From Paraflavitalea soli (GTDB lineage: Bacteria; Bacteroidota; Bacteroidia; Chitinophagales; Chitinophagaceae), in the NCBI RefSeq assembly GCF_003555545.1, contig NZ_CP032157.1, positions 6,452,546 to 6,516,545 of the forward strand: DNA of 64,000 nt, in the 5' to 3' direction. A program made the translations under genes and the position numbers. The notes under the pieces were generated by a model. It had not been told where the DNA came from and searched no databases. It saw only the letters and a list, made by a program, of their open reading frames with translations. Shown piece by piece: positions 1 to 8,261 of the stretch (its first letter is position 1; each line of letters opens with the position of its first letter).

Positions 1-1743
1 GATATGCTGGCCGGCAAGGAAAACGGTCAGTGGCGCTCCTATAGCACACAACAGGTAAAAGAAACCGTAGATAAATTAAGCGCAGGCTTACTCAACCTGG
101 GCATTAGTGCCGGTGATTCAACAGCCGAAGGCCGTGATAAAATCACCGTTATCAGTAAGAATCGTCCTGAATGGCTCATGCTCGATATGGCCGTGCAACA
201 GATTGGCGCTGTGCTCACCCCGGTATATCCTACCATCAGCGTTCCTGAATTGGAATTTATTCTGCAGGATGCACAGGTGAAAATGGTATTTGTGAATGAC
301 GAAGACCTGTACCACAAAGTGATGCATGTAAAAGACAGCGTGCCTTCCTTAAAAGAGATTTACACATTTGAGCAAGTGCCCAATGCCAAACATTGGAAAG
401 AGATATTGTCCCTGGGCGATGCGACTGCTGCTGAAAAAGTGCGTACCATCGCAGCATCCATCCAATTTGAAGACCTTGCCACCATCATCTATACTTCCGG
501 CACTACCGGCAAGCCCAAAGGAGTAATGCTTTCTCACCGTAATCTCATTAGCAATGTAATGGATTCTATTCCCTGCTTTCCTCCCGGTGAAAACATGCGC
601 GCATTATCCTTTCTGCCCTTGAACCACGTATTTGAGCGTATGGTGAGCTATATCTATTTATTCAAAGGTACCTCCATCTATTATGCAGAAAGCCTGGAGA
701 CTATCGGTGATAACCTCAAAGAGGTGAAGCCTACCATGTTCACCACCGTGCCCCGCCTCCTGGAAAAAGTATATGACCGCATCATGGCGAAAGGAGCAGA
801 GCTTACAGGTATCAAAAGAAAGCTCTTCTTTTGGGCCCACGACCTCGCCACCCGCTTTGAGATCAATAAGAACATGGGAATCGGTTACAGGATGCAACTT
901 GCCCTGGCCAACAAACTCATCTTTAGTAAATGGCGCGAGGCCCTCGGCAATAACTTATTGTGTATCGTTACTGGCGGCGCTGCCTGCCAGGTACGGCTCA
1001 TTCGTATCTTTACTGCTGCCGGTATACCTATCATGGAAGGTTATGGACTAACAGAAACCTCTCCCGTTATCAGTGTCAATCGTTATCAGGAAGAGGGCAG
1101 GATGTTTGGTACAGTAGGACCACTCATCAACCATGTGGAAGTGAAGATCGCAGAAGATGGTGAAATCCTCTGCAAAGGACCCAACATCATGATGGGCTAT
1201 TACAAACGCCCCGACCTTACAAGCGACTCCGTGGTGGATGGCTGGTACCATACGGGCGACATAGGTATGCTGGTCGACAATAAGTTCCTGAAGATCACCG
1301 ATCGGAAAAAAGAAATGTTCAAGACCAGCGGCGGCAAATATGTGGCACCCCTGCCCATCGAGAATAAATTGAAAGAATCACCCTTTGTTGAGCAGGTCAT
1401 GGTCGTAGGCTCTGAAAGGAAGTTCGTAGGTGCCCTCATCGTTCCTTCTTTGAGCAACCTCAAAGACTGGGCAAGACAACAAGGCATCCAGACAACCGCC
1501 TTGCCCCAACTGATCAAGGATCCCAAAGTCATCCACTTATACAAAGACCTGGTAGAGAGCTTCAACAAGTATTTTAACCACGTAGAACAGATCAAAAAGT
1601 TTGAGCTCCTTCCTGATGAATGGAGCGTTGAAACAGGCGAAATGACTCCCAAATTAAGCCTCAAGCGAAAGGTGATCATGGAGAAGTTCCGGGATGCCAT
1701 TGAGCGTATTTATCATGATGTCAGGCCGGAAGCCGTCAGCTAA
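1..1743 (+). CDS. Long-chain acyl-CoA synthetase (AMP-forming), 5' end cut by window edge
   Basis: Activates fatty acids to acyl-CoA through an acyl-AMP intermediate, for beta-oxidation or lipid synthesis. The adenylate-forming signatures are clear: YTSGTTGKPKG (the P-loop, coded near 490-525), GYGLTETSP (near 1040-1065), the YHTGDIG segment and DRKKEMFKTSGGKYVAP (near 1303-1350), which carries the hinge region. The reading frame is open to base 1, and the first visible ATG (base 4) lies where family members already have 20 or so residues, so the true start is probably just upstream of the window. The C-terminus is complete (KLSLKRKVIMEKF then stop). It reads as a FadD15-like long-chain enzyme; chain-length preference cannot be judged. 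Confidence 0.93.
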   Translation, partial: DMLAGKENGQWRSYSTQQVKETVDKLSAGLLNLGISAGDSTAEGRDKITVISKNRPEWLMLDMAVQQIGAVLTPVYPTISVPELEFILQDAQVKMVFVNDEDLYHKVMHVKDSVPSLKEIYTFEQVPNAKHWKEILSLGDATAAEKVRTIAASIQFEDLATIIYTSGTTGKPKGVMLSHRNLISNVMDSIPCFPPGENMRALSFLPLNHVFERMVSYIYLFKGTSIYYAESLETIGDNLKEVKPTMFTTVPRLLEKVYDRIMAKGAELTGIKRKLFFWAHDLATRFEINKNMGIGYRMQLALANKLIFSKWREALGNNLLCIVTGGAACQVRLIRIFTAAGIPIMEGYGLTETSPVISVNRYQEEGRMFGTVGPLINHVEVKIAEDGEILCKGPNIMMGYYKRPDLTSDSVVDGWYHTGDIGMLVDNKFLKITDRKKEMFKTSGGKYVAPLPIENKLKESPFVEQVMVVGSERKFVGALIVPSLSNLKDWARQQGIQTTALPQLIKDPKVIHLYKDLVESFNKYFNHVEQIKKFELLPDEWSVETGEMTPKLSLKRKVIMEKFRDAIERIYHDVRPEAVS

Positions 1744-1760
1744 GAGTGCAAATTGTACTT

Positions 1761-1792
1761 ACTTCCGGACTTTCCGTCTTCCGGACTTCCGG
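1761..1792. repeat. Four in-phase 8-bp tandem repeats after the acyl-CoA synthetase
   Basis: Directly downstream of the acyl-CoA synthetase stop, the word ACTTCCGG and one- or two-base variants (ACTTTCCG, TCTTCCGG) repeat four times with no gap, from 1761 to 1792. Copy 1 and copy 4 are identical. It is one of several short-period arrays in this window (periods 7, 8 and 11). No coding function is apparent. Confidence 0.8.
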
Positions 1793-1928
1793 TCTATAAG
1801 GAGTTTTTCCTCCATTTCATCCCGTCAATACCACAGTTCAGGCACCTCACCATTGCCCGGGGAGTTGATCTGGCAGACATTTGTGCAGTATCTGTAGTTG
1901 CATATTGTTTACCAGCCAACACCTTTGT

Positions 1929-2099
1929 ATGAAAAAGATAGCCATCCTGTTATGCATTTTTGCTTCAATGGGATTTACAGTAGCCAAAGAAAATGATGCC
2001 GGCGAAAGCCCTGCAAAGCCGGTTTCCAGAAAAATTGATCGTACCTACGGGTATATTGAATCCACTTCTCCGCAATCTTATACCATTACATTGCAGTAA
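1929..2099 (+). CDS. Small exported peptide, 56 residues, unknown function
   Basis: I do not recognise this gene. The ATG at 1929 begins a typical Sec signal: two lysines, a hydrophobic run (IAILLCIFASMGFTVA) and a likely signal-peptidase I site after TVA, leaving a mature peptide of about 36 residues that is polar and ends PQSYTITLQ. A longer in-frame start at 1881 adds 16 residues that would spoil the signal, so 1929 is preferred. CACCTTTG lies 2 bases upstream of the ATG and resembles the Bacteroidota -7 core (TAnnTTTG) only in its second half. No partner gene is adjacent: the next gene starts 320 bases downstream. It may be a genuine small secreted protein or chance; confidence is moderate. 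Confidence 0.5.
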   Translation: MKKIAILLCIFASMGFTVAKENDAGESPAKPVSRKIDRTYGYIESTSPQSYTITLQ

Positions 2100-2121
2100 T
2101 ACAACGTGTTGTATGTCACCT

Positions 2122-2158
2122 CAAAGCGTATTCATGCCCCATAGGGGTTGCCGCTTTG
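2122..2158. repeat. 37-nt palindromic intergenic element, copy 1
   Basis: A 37-nt element with outer arms CAAAGCG / CGCTTTG and an inner hairpin GCCCC-ATA-GGGG. The same layout and exactly the same length recur at 35966-36002 and 36015-36051. This copy has perfect outer arms. It behaves like a REP-type dispersed palindrome and lies between the small exported peptide and the decarboxylase operon. Confidence 0.75.
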
Positions 2159-2173
2159 TAGGCATTAAACGTT

Positions 2174-2217
2174 AAGGGTTCTGTTGATCTGCCTGCTGGC
2201 AGAGCAGCAGAACCCTT
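2174..2217. other. Strong two-part hairpin in a 320-bp spacer
   Basis: AAGGGTTCTG (2174-2183) pairs perfectly with CAGAACCCTT (2208-2217). After a symmetric 4x4 internal loop, TCTGCC (2188-2193) pairs with GGCAGA (2198-2203) around a TGCT loop. No T-run follows, so it is not a classical terminator. The rest of the spacer (2218-2420) is AT-rich and must hold the promoter of the decarboxylase operon, but I cannot pick out a convincing core. Confidence 0.6.
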
Positions 2218-2420
2218 CGGCATTTACAGTGATCAGGCAGTATTTCCTTTACCAGTTTATTTATCTGATATAGTTAAAATTGATAAAACTGAATCTGTTT
2301 TATATCGGAAAATCAAGGGAGATTTGTATAGTAAAGATCAGATCACCTATGCGAAGGGCAAGAATCAGGTTGCTACACTCTAAAGCCTTTTACAACTTCG
2401 TATAGTAACTAACACAAACT

Positions 2421-3893
2421 ATGTTTCGTATGAAAAGAACGCCGGAATTAGTGGAAGAAGAAACATTGGACCCCGTTGATTGGGCATCCCTGAAAGAGTT
2501 GGGCCACCGCATGATGGATGATATGTTTGATTACCTCCAGTCCTCCCGCCAAAGGCCAGCCTGGAAAAAACCAACAAAATTTGCACTGAACAGCATGCAA
2601 CATCCCTTGCCTCAGTTTCCCCAGGATGCGGCAGAAGTATATGAACACTTCTTCACACAGATATTGCCCTATAATACCGAGAACGGCCACCCCCGCTTTT
2701 GGTCATGGGTGCAGGGCGGTGGCACCCCCATTGGCATGTTGGCCGATATGCTGGCTTCTGGTATGAACACCAACGTTAGTATCGGCGATCATATGCCCAT
2801 GTATGTAGAAAAACAGGTAATTGAATGGTCAAAAGAAATGATGGGTTTCCCACAGCAGGCGGGTGGCATACTCGTGAGTGGCGCTTCCCTCGCCAATATT
2901 ACTGCCCTGGTGGTAGCCCGTAACCATTTCAATAAGTCCATCCGGAAAAAAGGATTGCAGACTGTCAATGCACAGATGATGATGTACGGCTCTGCAGAAA
3001 CCCACAACTGCGTAATAAAAGGCGTAGAGGTGATTGGTATCGGCAGTGACAACTTTCGCAAAATACCCGTAGATGATCAATACCGGATTCGCATCGATCT
3101 CCTGAAACAAATGATCTGCGAAGATCGCGAAGCAGGCCATCTTCCTTTTTGTATAGTAGGTAATGCAGGTACGGTCAATACAGGCTCCATCGATCCCCTG
3201 GAAGCACTCGCTGCTATCGCCAAAGAAGAACAAATGTGGTTTCACATCGATGGCGCTTTTGGCGCTATTCCTAAGATATTACCCGAGTTTGAGGATCGTC
3301 TGAAAGGCATTGAACTCGCCGACAGCCTATCCTTTGATTTTCACAAATGGCTCTACGTAAATTATGAAGTGGCTTGCGTTTTGATCCGCGACACCAATAT
3401 TCACCGCGAAGCTTTTGCTACCGCAGTCAATTACCTGGTGCCCCACGAACGTGGTCTCTCCGGCGGCCCCGATCCCTTTAGCAATTACGGCATGGAACTG
3501 TCCCGCGGATTCAAAGCATTGAAAGTTTGGATGTCTATTAAAGAACATGGTATACAACGCTACCAATACATGATCCGTAAAAACCTGCGGCAGGCCCAAT
3601 ACCTGGCAGGACTGATACAAACAGAACCCAGCCTTGAACTCCTGGCCGAAGTACCGCTCAATATAATATGTTATCGCTTTAATCCCGGAGGATTGGAGGA
3701 AGAAGAGCTGAACATTATCAACAAAGAGATTTTGATGCGGTTACAGGAACAGGGAATCGCAGCGCCATCTTATACCCTCTTAAATGGAAAGTATGCCATA
3801 CGCGCTGCGATTACCAATCACCGCAGCAGGATGGACGACTTCGACATATTGGTAGAAGAAACCCTCCGCATTGGAAAAGAATTAATGACTTAA
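2421..3893 (+). CDS. PLP-dependent group II (aromatic-L-amino-acid type) decarboxylase
   Basis: A cytosolic pyridoxal-phosphate decarboxylase of the aromatic amino acid / glutamate / histidine decarboxylase superfamily, 490 residues, the usual size. The cofactor lysine is in the motif FDFHKWLYVNYE (Lys309), and the preceding HIDGAFGA segment supplies the cofactor-binding aspartate. LVSGASLANITAL near residue 155 is the typical phosphate-binding stretch. ATG codons at 2421 and 2430 are both possible starts. Only 10 bases separate its stop from the branched-chain aminotransferase, so the two are probably co-transcribed, hinting at a joint role in amino acid catabolism. The substrate (tyrosine, tryptophan, DOPA or other) cannot be read from the sequence. 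Confidence 0.9.
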   Translation: MFRMKRTPELVEEETLDPVDWASLKELGHRMMDDMFDYLQSSRQRPAWKKPTKFALNSMQHPLPQFPQDAAEVYEHFFTQILPYNTENGHPRFWSWVQGGGTPIGMLADMLASGMNTNVSIGDHMPMYVEKQVIEWSKEMMGFPQQAGGILVSGASLANITALVVARNHFNKSIRKKGLQTVNAQMMMYGSAETHNCVIKGVEVIGIGSDNFRKIPVDDQYRIRIDLLKQMICEDREAGHLPFCIVGNAGTVNTGSIDPLEALAAIAKEEQMWFHIDGAFGAIPKILPEFEDRLKGIELADSLSFDFHKWLYVNYEVACVLIRDTNIHREAFATAVNYLVPHERGLSGGPDPFSNYGMELSRGFKALKVWMSIKEHGIQRYQYMIRKNLRQAQYLAGLIQTEPSLELLAEVPLNIICYRFNPGGLEEEELNIINKEILMRLQEQGIAAPSYTLLNGKYAIRAAITNHRSRMDDFDILVEETLRIGKELMT

Positions 3894-3903
3894 AATAATC
3901 TAT

Positions 3904-4968
3904 ATGGAACTCACACAGGAATTCTCCATACGCCCTGCCACTCAGTCCAGGATACAGGAAGTAGATTTCAATCACCTGGAATTTGGTAAATACGTTGCTG
4001 ATCATATGTTGGTCTGTGACTATGCCAACGGCACATGGGAAACCCCACAGATCATTCCATTTGGCAACTTGTCCCTGTCACCCACTTCCCTGGCCTTGCA
4101 TTACGGACAAACCGTTTTTGAAGGCATGAAGGCTTTTCGAATGGTAGATGGACGTATAAATATTTTCCGCATCCACAAACATTATGAGCGCCTTACCCGC
4201 TCACTGGACCGCATGTGTATGGCCATTGTTCCCGAAGAGGTCTTCATTGAGGGATTACGTCAGCTTGTAGCCCTCGACAGCAAGTGGGTGCCCGCAGCAC
4301 CGGGTACCGCCCTCTATATCCGGCCTTTTGCTTATGCCAGTGAGGCCAAATTTGGCGTAAAGGTTTCTGATGAATATAAGTTTGTCATTTTCTCCGGCCC
4401 CGTCGCCGGTGCCTTCCAGAAACCCCTCCGCGTAAAGGTCGAGACCAGCTATGTAAGGGCTGCCAGGGGTGGTACCGGTGCGGCTAAATGCGGTGGAAAC
4501 TATGGCGGCGCCTATTATCCCACCCAGAAAGCAAAAGAGGCAGGGTTCGATCAGGTACTCTGGACCGACGGACGGGAAAATAAATACATTGAAGAATCCG
4601 GTATGATGAATGCCCTCTTTGTTATTGATGGTGTCCTCGTTACACCTCCGCTCAGCGATTCCATCCTCGACGGCGTTACACGCGATTCCCTGCTCACCCT
4701 GGCCGGGGACCTCGATATCCCCGTAGAAACCCGCCCCGTGTCGATAGAGGACCTGGAAAAGGCTTTTCGTCAACATACCATTACCGAAGCATTTGGAGCT
4801 GGCACCGCCGCTATTGTAGCGCCTATCGGCACCATCCATATCAATGGCATTGATTACCATTTACCCGATTATACGCCTGGAGCAATTATGTACAGGCTAA
4901 AAGACAAACTGGAAGCCATGAGAACAGGAAAAGAAGAAGATATACATCATTGGAATTATGTGTTTTAA
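3904..4968 (+). CDS. ilvE: Branched-chain amino acid aminotransferase
   Basis: Transfers the amino group between glutamate and the 2-oxo acids of leucine, isoleucine and valine, the last step of their synthesis and first step of their breakdown. It is a fold-type IV PLP enzyme of 354 residues, matching the eukaryotic-like class (about 350-360) rather than the shorter E. coli form. The PLP lysine is in GAAKCGGNYGG (Lys195), followed by the family signature FDQVLWTDGRENKYIEESGM. The start ATG lies 10 bases after the decarboxylase stop, so the pair is likely one operon, and a strong terminator follows at 4998. Confidence 0.95.
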   Translation: MELTQEFSIRPATQSRIQEVDFNHLEFGKYVADHMLVCDYANGTWETPQIIPFGNLSLSPTSLALHYGQTVFEGMKAFRMVDGRINIFRIHKHYERLTRSLDRMCMAIVPEEVFIEGLRQLVALDSKWVPAAPGTALYIRPFAYASEAKFGVKVSDEYKFVIFSGPVAGAFQKPLRVKVETSYVRAARGGTGAAKCGGNYGGAYYPTQKAKEAGFDQVLWTDGRENKYIEESGMMNALFVIDGVLVTPPLSDSILDGVTRDSLLTLAGDLDIPVETRPVSIEDLEKAFRQHTITEAFGAGTAAIVAPIGTIHINGIDYHLPDYTPGAIMYRLKDKLEAMRTGKEEDIHHWNYVF

Positions 4969-4997
4969 AAGGATCAATCGAGTCCATGTTGGTTATG

Positions 4998-5025
4998 ACC
5001 GGCGTTTCAACGCCGGTTTCTTTTT
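4998..5025 (+). terminator. Rho-independent terminator of the decarboxylase-ilvE operon
   Basis: ACCGGCGTT and AACGCCGGT form a perfect 9-bp stem with a 2-base nominal loop (TC), followed by TTCTTTTTG. It lies 30 bases after the ilvE stop. Confidence 0.9.
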
Positions 5026-5065
5026 GTTGGGCAGGTTCTCCTATAACTAAGCTGCCCACAAGCCT

Positions 5066-5073
5066 TACATTTG
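5066..5073 (+). promoter_or_regulatory. Bacteroidota -7 promoter core TACATTTG before the SDR gene
   Basis: TACATTTG matches the Bacteroidota housekeeping core TAnnTTTG exactly and is 20 bases upstream of the SDR ATG. No clear -33 TTG lies at the expected spacing, so this is a probable rather than certain promoter. Confidence 0.55.
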
Positions 5074-5092
5074 TAGCACAATCCTTATTATC

Positions 5093-5785
5093 ATGGCCAA
5101 AACAATACTTATCACCGGAGCTAATGGAAACCTCGGCACAGCCGTTGTAAAGAAATTCCTGGACGAAGATTATAAAGTCATCGGGGTAGACCATTCTGGC
5201 AGCCATCTGGGGTTTGCCAGTACCCACCCCCAGTTTGAATTGCATGCTGTGAACCTGGCCGACGAAGCCGCCAGCGATACCTTCGTGAAGGAGGCCATCA
5301 GCCTCTATAAGAAAATAGATGGCGCTTTACTATTGGCAGGAGGATTTGCAATGGGCGACATTGCCGCCACCGACGGGACTGCTCTCCGGAAAATGTTCTC
5401 CCTGAACTTCGAAACAGCCTACTACTTGGCCAGACCCCTTTTTCAGCATATGATGGAAAGTGGCTATGGACGTATTGTACTGGTAGGCGCCAGGCCGGCC
5501 ATACAATCTGAAGCAGGAAAAAACCTGATTGCTTATGCCTTGAGCAAGTCCCTCCTCATTAAACTGGCCGATCTACTCAATGAAGCTGCCAAAGGAAAAA
5601 ATGTGGTGGTATCCGTCATTGCCCCTAGTACCATTGATACCCCCGTCAACAGGGCCGATATGCCCAAGGCAGATTTTAGTAAGTGGGTTGCGCCCGCACA
5701 GATTGCCGAAGTGCTCGAATTTATCTGTTCCGGAAAAGGAGATTCCCTGAGAGGCCCCTTGTATAAGATCTATGGCGATGCTTAA
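5093..5785 (+). CDS. Short-chain dehydrogenase, dihydropteridine-reductase-like
   Basis: A 230-residue Rossmann-fold NAD(P)H oxidoreductase. The cofactor loop TGANGNLG is at residues 8-15 and the catalytic Tyr-x-x-x-Lys pair is YALSK. The serine normally 13 residues before the tyrosine is missing: the strand reads VLVGARPAIQSEAGKN, with Pro/Ala at that place. Quinonoid dihydropteridine reductases have the same arrangement (LAGAKAAL...YGMAK), so I suggest that subfamily or a close relative. Asp36-His in GVDHSG after beta-2 would favour NAD(H). It stands alone between a terminator upstream and a convergent gene downstream. Confidence 0.85.
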   Translation: MAKTILITGANGNLGTAVVKKFLDEDYKVIGVDHSGSHLGFASTHPQFELHAVNLADEAASDTFVKEAISLYKKIDGALLLAGGFAMGDIAATDGTALRKMFSLNFETAYYLARPLFQHMMESGYGRIVLVGARPAIQSEAGKNLIAYALSKSLLIKLADLLNEAAKGKNVVVSVIAPSTIDTPVNRADMPKADFSKWVAPAQIAEVLEFICSGKGDSLRGPLYKIYGDA

Positions 5786-5844
5786 AATAAAAAAGGGTGT
5801 AAAGAGCATCGCTCATTTACGTCCTTAATCTTTTTCGTTGCAAA

Positions 5845-6141
5845 CTACACGGTGAGTACGCTGTACCAGCCGCAAACACCATCAGGTTCCCTCAACTGGT
5901 TTTCAATGTCTTCCATCCACATACGCCCGTCAATAAAGAATTTGTAATGATACTTGCCCTCCGGCAACATGGGAATCTCTATTAGCCAATCGCCGTCTTT
6001 GGCTGGCTGCATTTGAAATTCATCCTGTGCCCAATGATTGAATGTGCCTGCAAGCGTAATGTGATCAGCACAACTGTTGTGAATGTGGAATTCGATCGTC
6101 TTCTTCCGCTTGTTGATGTAAGGTGATTGATGCGGTTTCAT
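5845..6141 (-). CDS. Stand-alone glycogen-binding (CBM48 / AMPK-beta-like) domain protein
   Basis: A 98-residue protein that is almost entirely one carbohydrate-binding beta-sandwich: IEFHIHNSCADHITLAGTFNHW, then GDWLIEIPMLPEGKYHYKFFIDG. These are the hallmark strands of the isoamylase-N / AMPK glycogen-binding family. The ATG at 6141 is preferred over an in-frame GTG at 6186 because GGAGAA sits 8 bases upstream of it. There is no signal peptide and no catalytic domain, so it probably binds glycogen or another alpha-glucan in the cytoplasm and recruits something to it. It converges on the SDR gene, and no glycogen genes are nearby. Confidence 0.85.
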   Translation of the reverse strand: MKPHQSPYINKRKKTIEFHIHNSCADHITLAGTFNHWAQDEFQMQPAKDGDWLIEIPMLPEGKYHYKFFIDGRMWMEDIENQLREPDGVCGWYSVLTV

Positions 6142-6549
6142 AGCTTCTCCTTTTTTGATAGTGACAGGAATGATGTTGGATGCCACGGGTATCCGGAAAC
6201 GCTTTCATAAGGTAGGACCTTGGGATTGATTAAAAAACGGGCTGATAAAACAAAGCAGGTGGGCAATCGATAATGCGGTATAGCTAAGCCATGCACGGAG
6301 AGATAGTTCCTTTACTTCCTAAAAGGTACGAAGTGTTTTCGAAATTCCTAAAATGGCCAAAAGATTTTTTATTAAAAGACAGGCTGTAGCAGACAGGCCA
6401 CAGCACCTGCAAGGCCCCTGCTGGGGCGGCCAATGTGGCAACAAGGAAGGATGTGGAATTTCCTGGTCAGGTAAACAAGCCGCTCCCCCGTCGGAAAAGG
6501 GCAGTTGATTTTCAAATAACAGGGTACGGATTAAAAGAATGCTATTTCA
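6142..6549. other. Spacer of about 400 bp without a recognised gene
   Basis: It holds the leader of the CBM48 gene on the minus strand and a short hairpin, GCCCC-TGCT-GGGGC, at 6414-6427 just downstream of the small membrane protein gene. No convincing ORF, RNA gene or long repeat was seen. Confidence 0.5.
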
Positions 6550-6792
6550 TTAAGGTATGCGCAGGTGACTGGCCGAACTGCTGCTCAGCCGTATACTATC
6601 CAGTAATGATTGCAGCTTCGTGATCTCCTTTGAGAGCCGGAGGTTCACAGAAAGGATAGAATCATTTTGCAAGACCAAGGAATTGTTCCTGGTGACAAGC
6701 TTTGAATTTTTCTGTCCCATACTTACCCCGGCAATAATTACCAATGCAAGACAGAATAACGGAAACCAACGAAAAAACGACTGACTCTTCAT
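6550..6792 (-). CDS. Small membrane-anchored coiled-coil protein, unknown function
   Basis: Not recognised. From the ATG at 6792 it gives 80 residues: a short basic head, one hydrophobic span (residues 8-23, FPLFCLALVIIAGVSM) and a heptad-like polar tail with leucines (LVLQNDSILSVNLRLSKEITKLQSLLDSI) that should form a coiled coil outside the inner membrane. An upstream in-frame start at 6837 adds 15 residues before the hydrophobic span and is less likely. It lies 80 bases downstream of the histidine kinase on the same strand and may be part of that transcript. Confidence 0.6.
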   Translation of the reverse strand: MKSQSFFRWFPLFCLALVIIAGVSMGQKNSKLVTRNNSLVLQNDSILSVNLRLSKEITKLQSLLDSIRLSSSSASHLRIP

Positions 6793-6872
6793 ACCTGGTT
6801 GATCAATATTCAAATATGCTCCATTGGCGTTAAACACCGATTAAACAAGCATTAAAAGGCAATTAATTAAGC

Positions 6873-8261
6873 TTAGTGTGCTGAGAACGCTTTCACGGAA
6901 GGTAGCTGGATAGTGAAGACCGTACCCTTGTTCAGGTCCGATTGTACGTTAATACTGCCCCGGTGCAGGCTGATGATCCTCTTGGCCAGGGCTAGGCCAA
7001 GGCCAAATCCTTTAACATGTGTGGCAGCGTTAGTACGGTAAAATGGCTGAAAAATATGCTCCATTTCTTCTTCTGCGATCACATTACCATGATTCTGAAC
7101 CTGTATGATGACCTGGTCCCCATTAAAAGAGAGATTCACCCAGGAGAGATGATCTGATGAATACTTGCAGCCATTTTCTACAAAATTCTTGATAGAGCTA
7201 TATAAAAGATCATTATTCCCAAAAACAAGGAATTTCTTTTCATCTTCCGGAAATTCTCCAAAATGGAGCTCTACCTGGTAAGTGGGACTGATCTTTCGCA
7301 CATCACTCATCACCTTGAAAAGCACCTCGTCGATCCGCACTTCATTCAGCTCAATCGTGCCCTGCGATCCTGTCCGGGCAATCTCCAGCAAACTTTTCGT
7401 GAGTTGCCGCATCTGCTGTACATCTTCATAAATGGATTGCATCACCTGTTGGTATTCTTCTGCACTCCGCTCTTTTTGCAGCGTAACCTCCAGCTGGCTT
7501 GATATGGAAGTAAGTGGTGTCGACAATTCATGCGAAGCATTCGAAATAAAACGTCTTTGCGTCGTAAACGAATCCTGCAGTCGGTTCAACAATTCATTAA
7601 AAGTATTCGCAAGCTGGTGCAGCTCGTCATGTCCGCTTCCGGCTTCTATGCGGTGTGACAAACTTTGAGAAGAAATATCATTTACTTCCCGGATGATCTG
7701 TGTGAGCGGCATGAGCAATTGCCTGGAAAACAGGTAGCCAACCAGCGCTGCCGTGGCAATGCCGATCAGCAGGCTCGTCACCAACAGCTTTTGTAGTTGC
7801 GAAAGGCGGTTCCAGCCATCTGAATCATAAGCCGCCACCACCACCACAATCCGGTTTACCGAATCCGTATGGTGAAAAGCCATAGCATCCCGGTTATTGA
7901 TTTTGTAGTAGGATTCCCCGTTAAGGCGGGCTTTTTCCAGCATAGGGACATTGATAGGAGGCGTAGTTACTCCTTTTGCATTGAATTCGTAAACAGGCTG
8001 ATTAAGGTAATTATAGATAACAACACTTTTGTCCTCCAGTGTATTTGTCGATCCTGAATCAAGGCGCTTCAGCATCGTGGTACTGCTGTCGCCAAAATAA
8101 GTAAACAATTGGGCATTGTTGTTCGCCCGGCCTTTTAACCGTTTTTTGAATGATTCCAGTCGCTCCAGGGAAGTAAAATAGTAAATAGAAAAACTAAGCA
8201 ATAGCAAAATGGCTGTCACCAATAGTGTGAAGAGAGCAGTTATTTTAAATTTGATCTTCAC
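6873..8261 (-). CDS. Sensor histidine kinase with GTG start
   Basis: The membrane sensor of a two-component system, 462 residues. Span 1 is at residues 9-30, followed by a periplasmic sensor of about 120 residues, span 2 near 160-180, a HAMP linker, and the HisKA box FISNASHELSTPL with phospho-acceptor His244. The ATPase N-box (NFVENGCKYSSD) and G-box (GFGLGLALAKRII) are intact. The start is GTG at 8261, the base next to the TAG of the response regulator, so the two genes abut with no spacer and are translationally coupled. It resembles heavy-metal/CusS-type kinases of the OmpR group; the ligand is unknown. Confidence 0.93.
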   Translation of the reverse strand: MKIKFKITALFTLLVTAILLLLSFSIYYFTSLERLESFKKRLKGRANNNAQLFTYFGDSSTTMLKRLDSGSTNTLEDKSVVIYNYLNQPVYEFNAKGVTTPPINVPMLEKARLNGESYYKINNRDAMAFHHTDSVNRIVVVVAAYDSDGWNRLSQLQKLLVTSLLIGIATAALVGYLFSRQLLMPLTQIIREVNDISSQSLSHRIEAGSGHDELHQLANTFNELLNRLQDSFTTQRRFISNASHELSTPLTSISSQLEVTLQKERSAEEYQQVMQSIYEDVQQMRQLTKSLLEIARTGSQGTIELNEVRIDEVLFKVMSDVRKISPTYQVELHFGEFPEDEKKFLVFGNNDLLYSSIKNFVENGCKYSSDHLSWVNLSFNGDQVIIQVQNHGNVIAEEEMEHIFQPFYRTNAATHVKGFGLGLALAKRIISLHRGSINVQSDLNKGTVFTIQLPSVKAFSAH

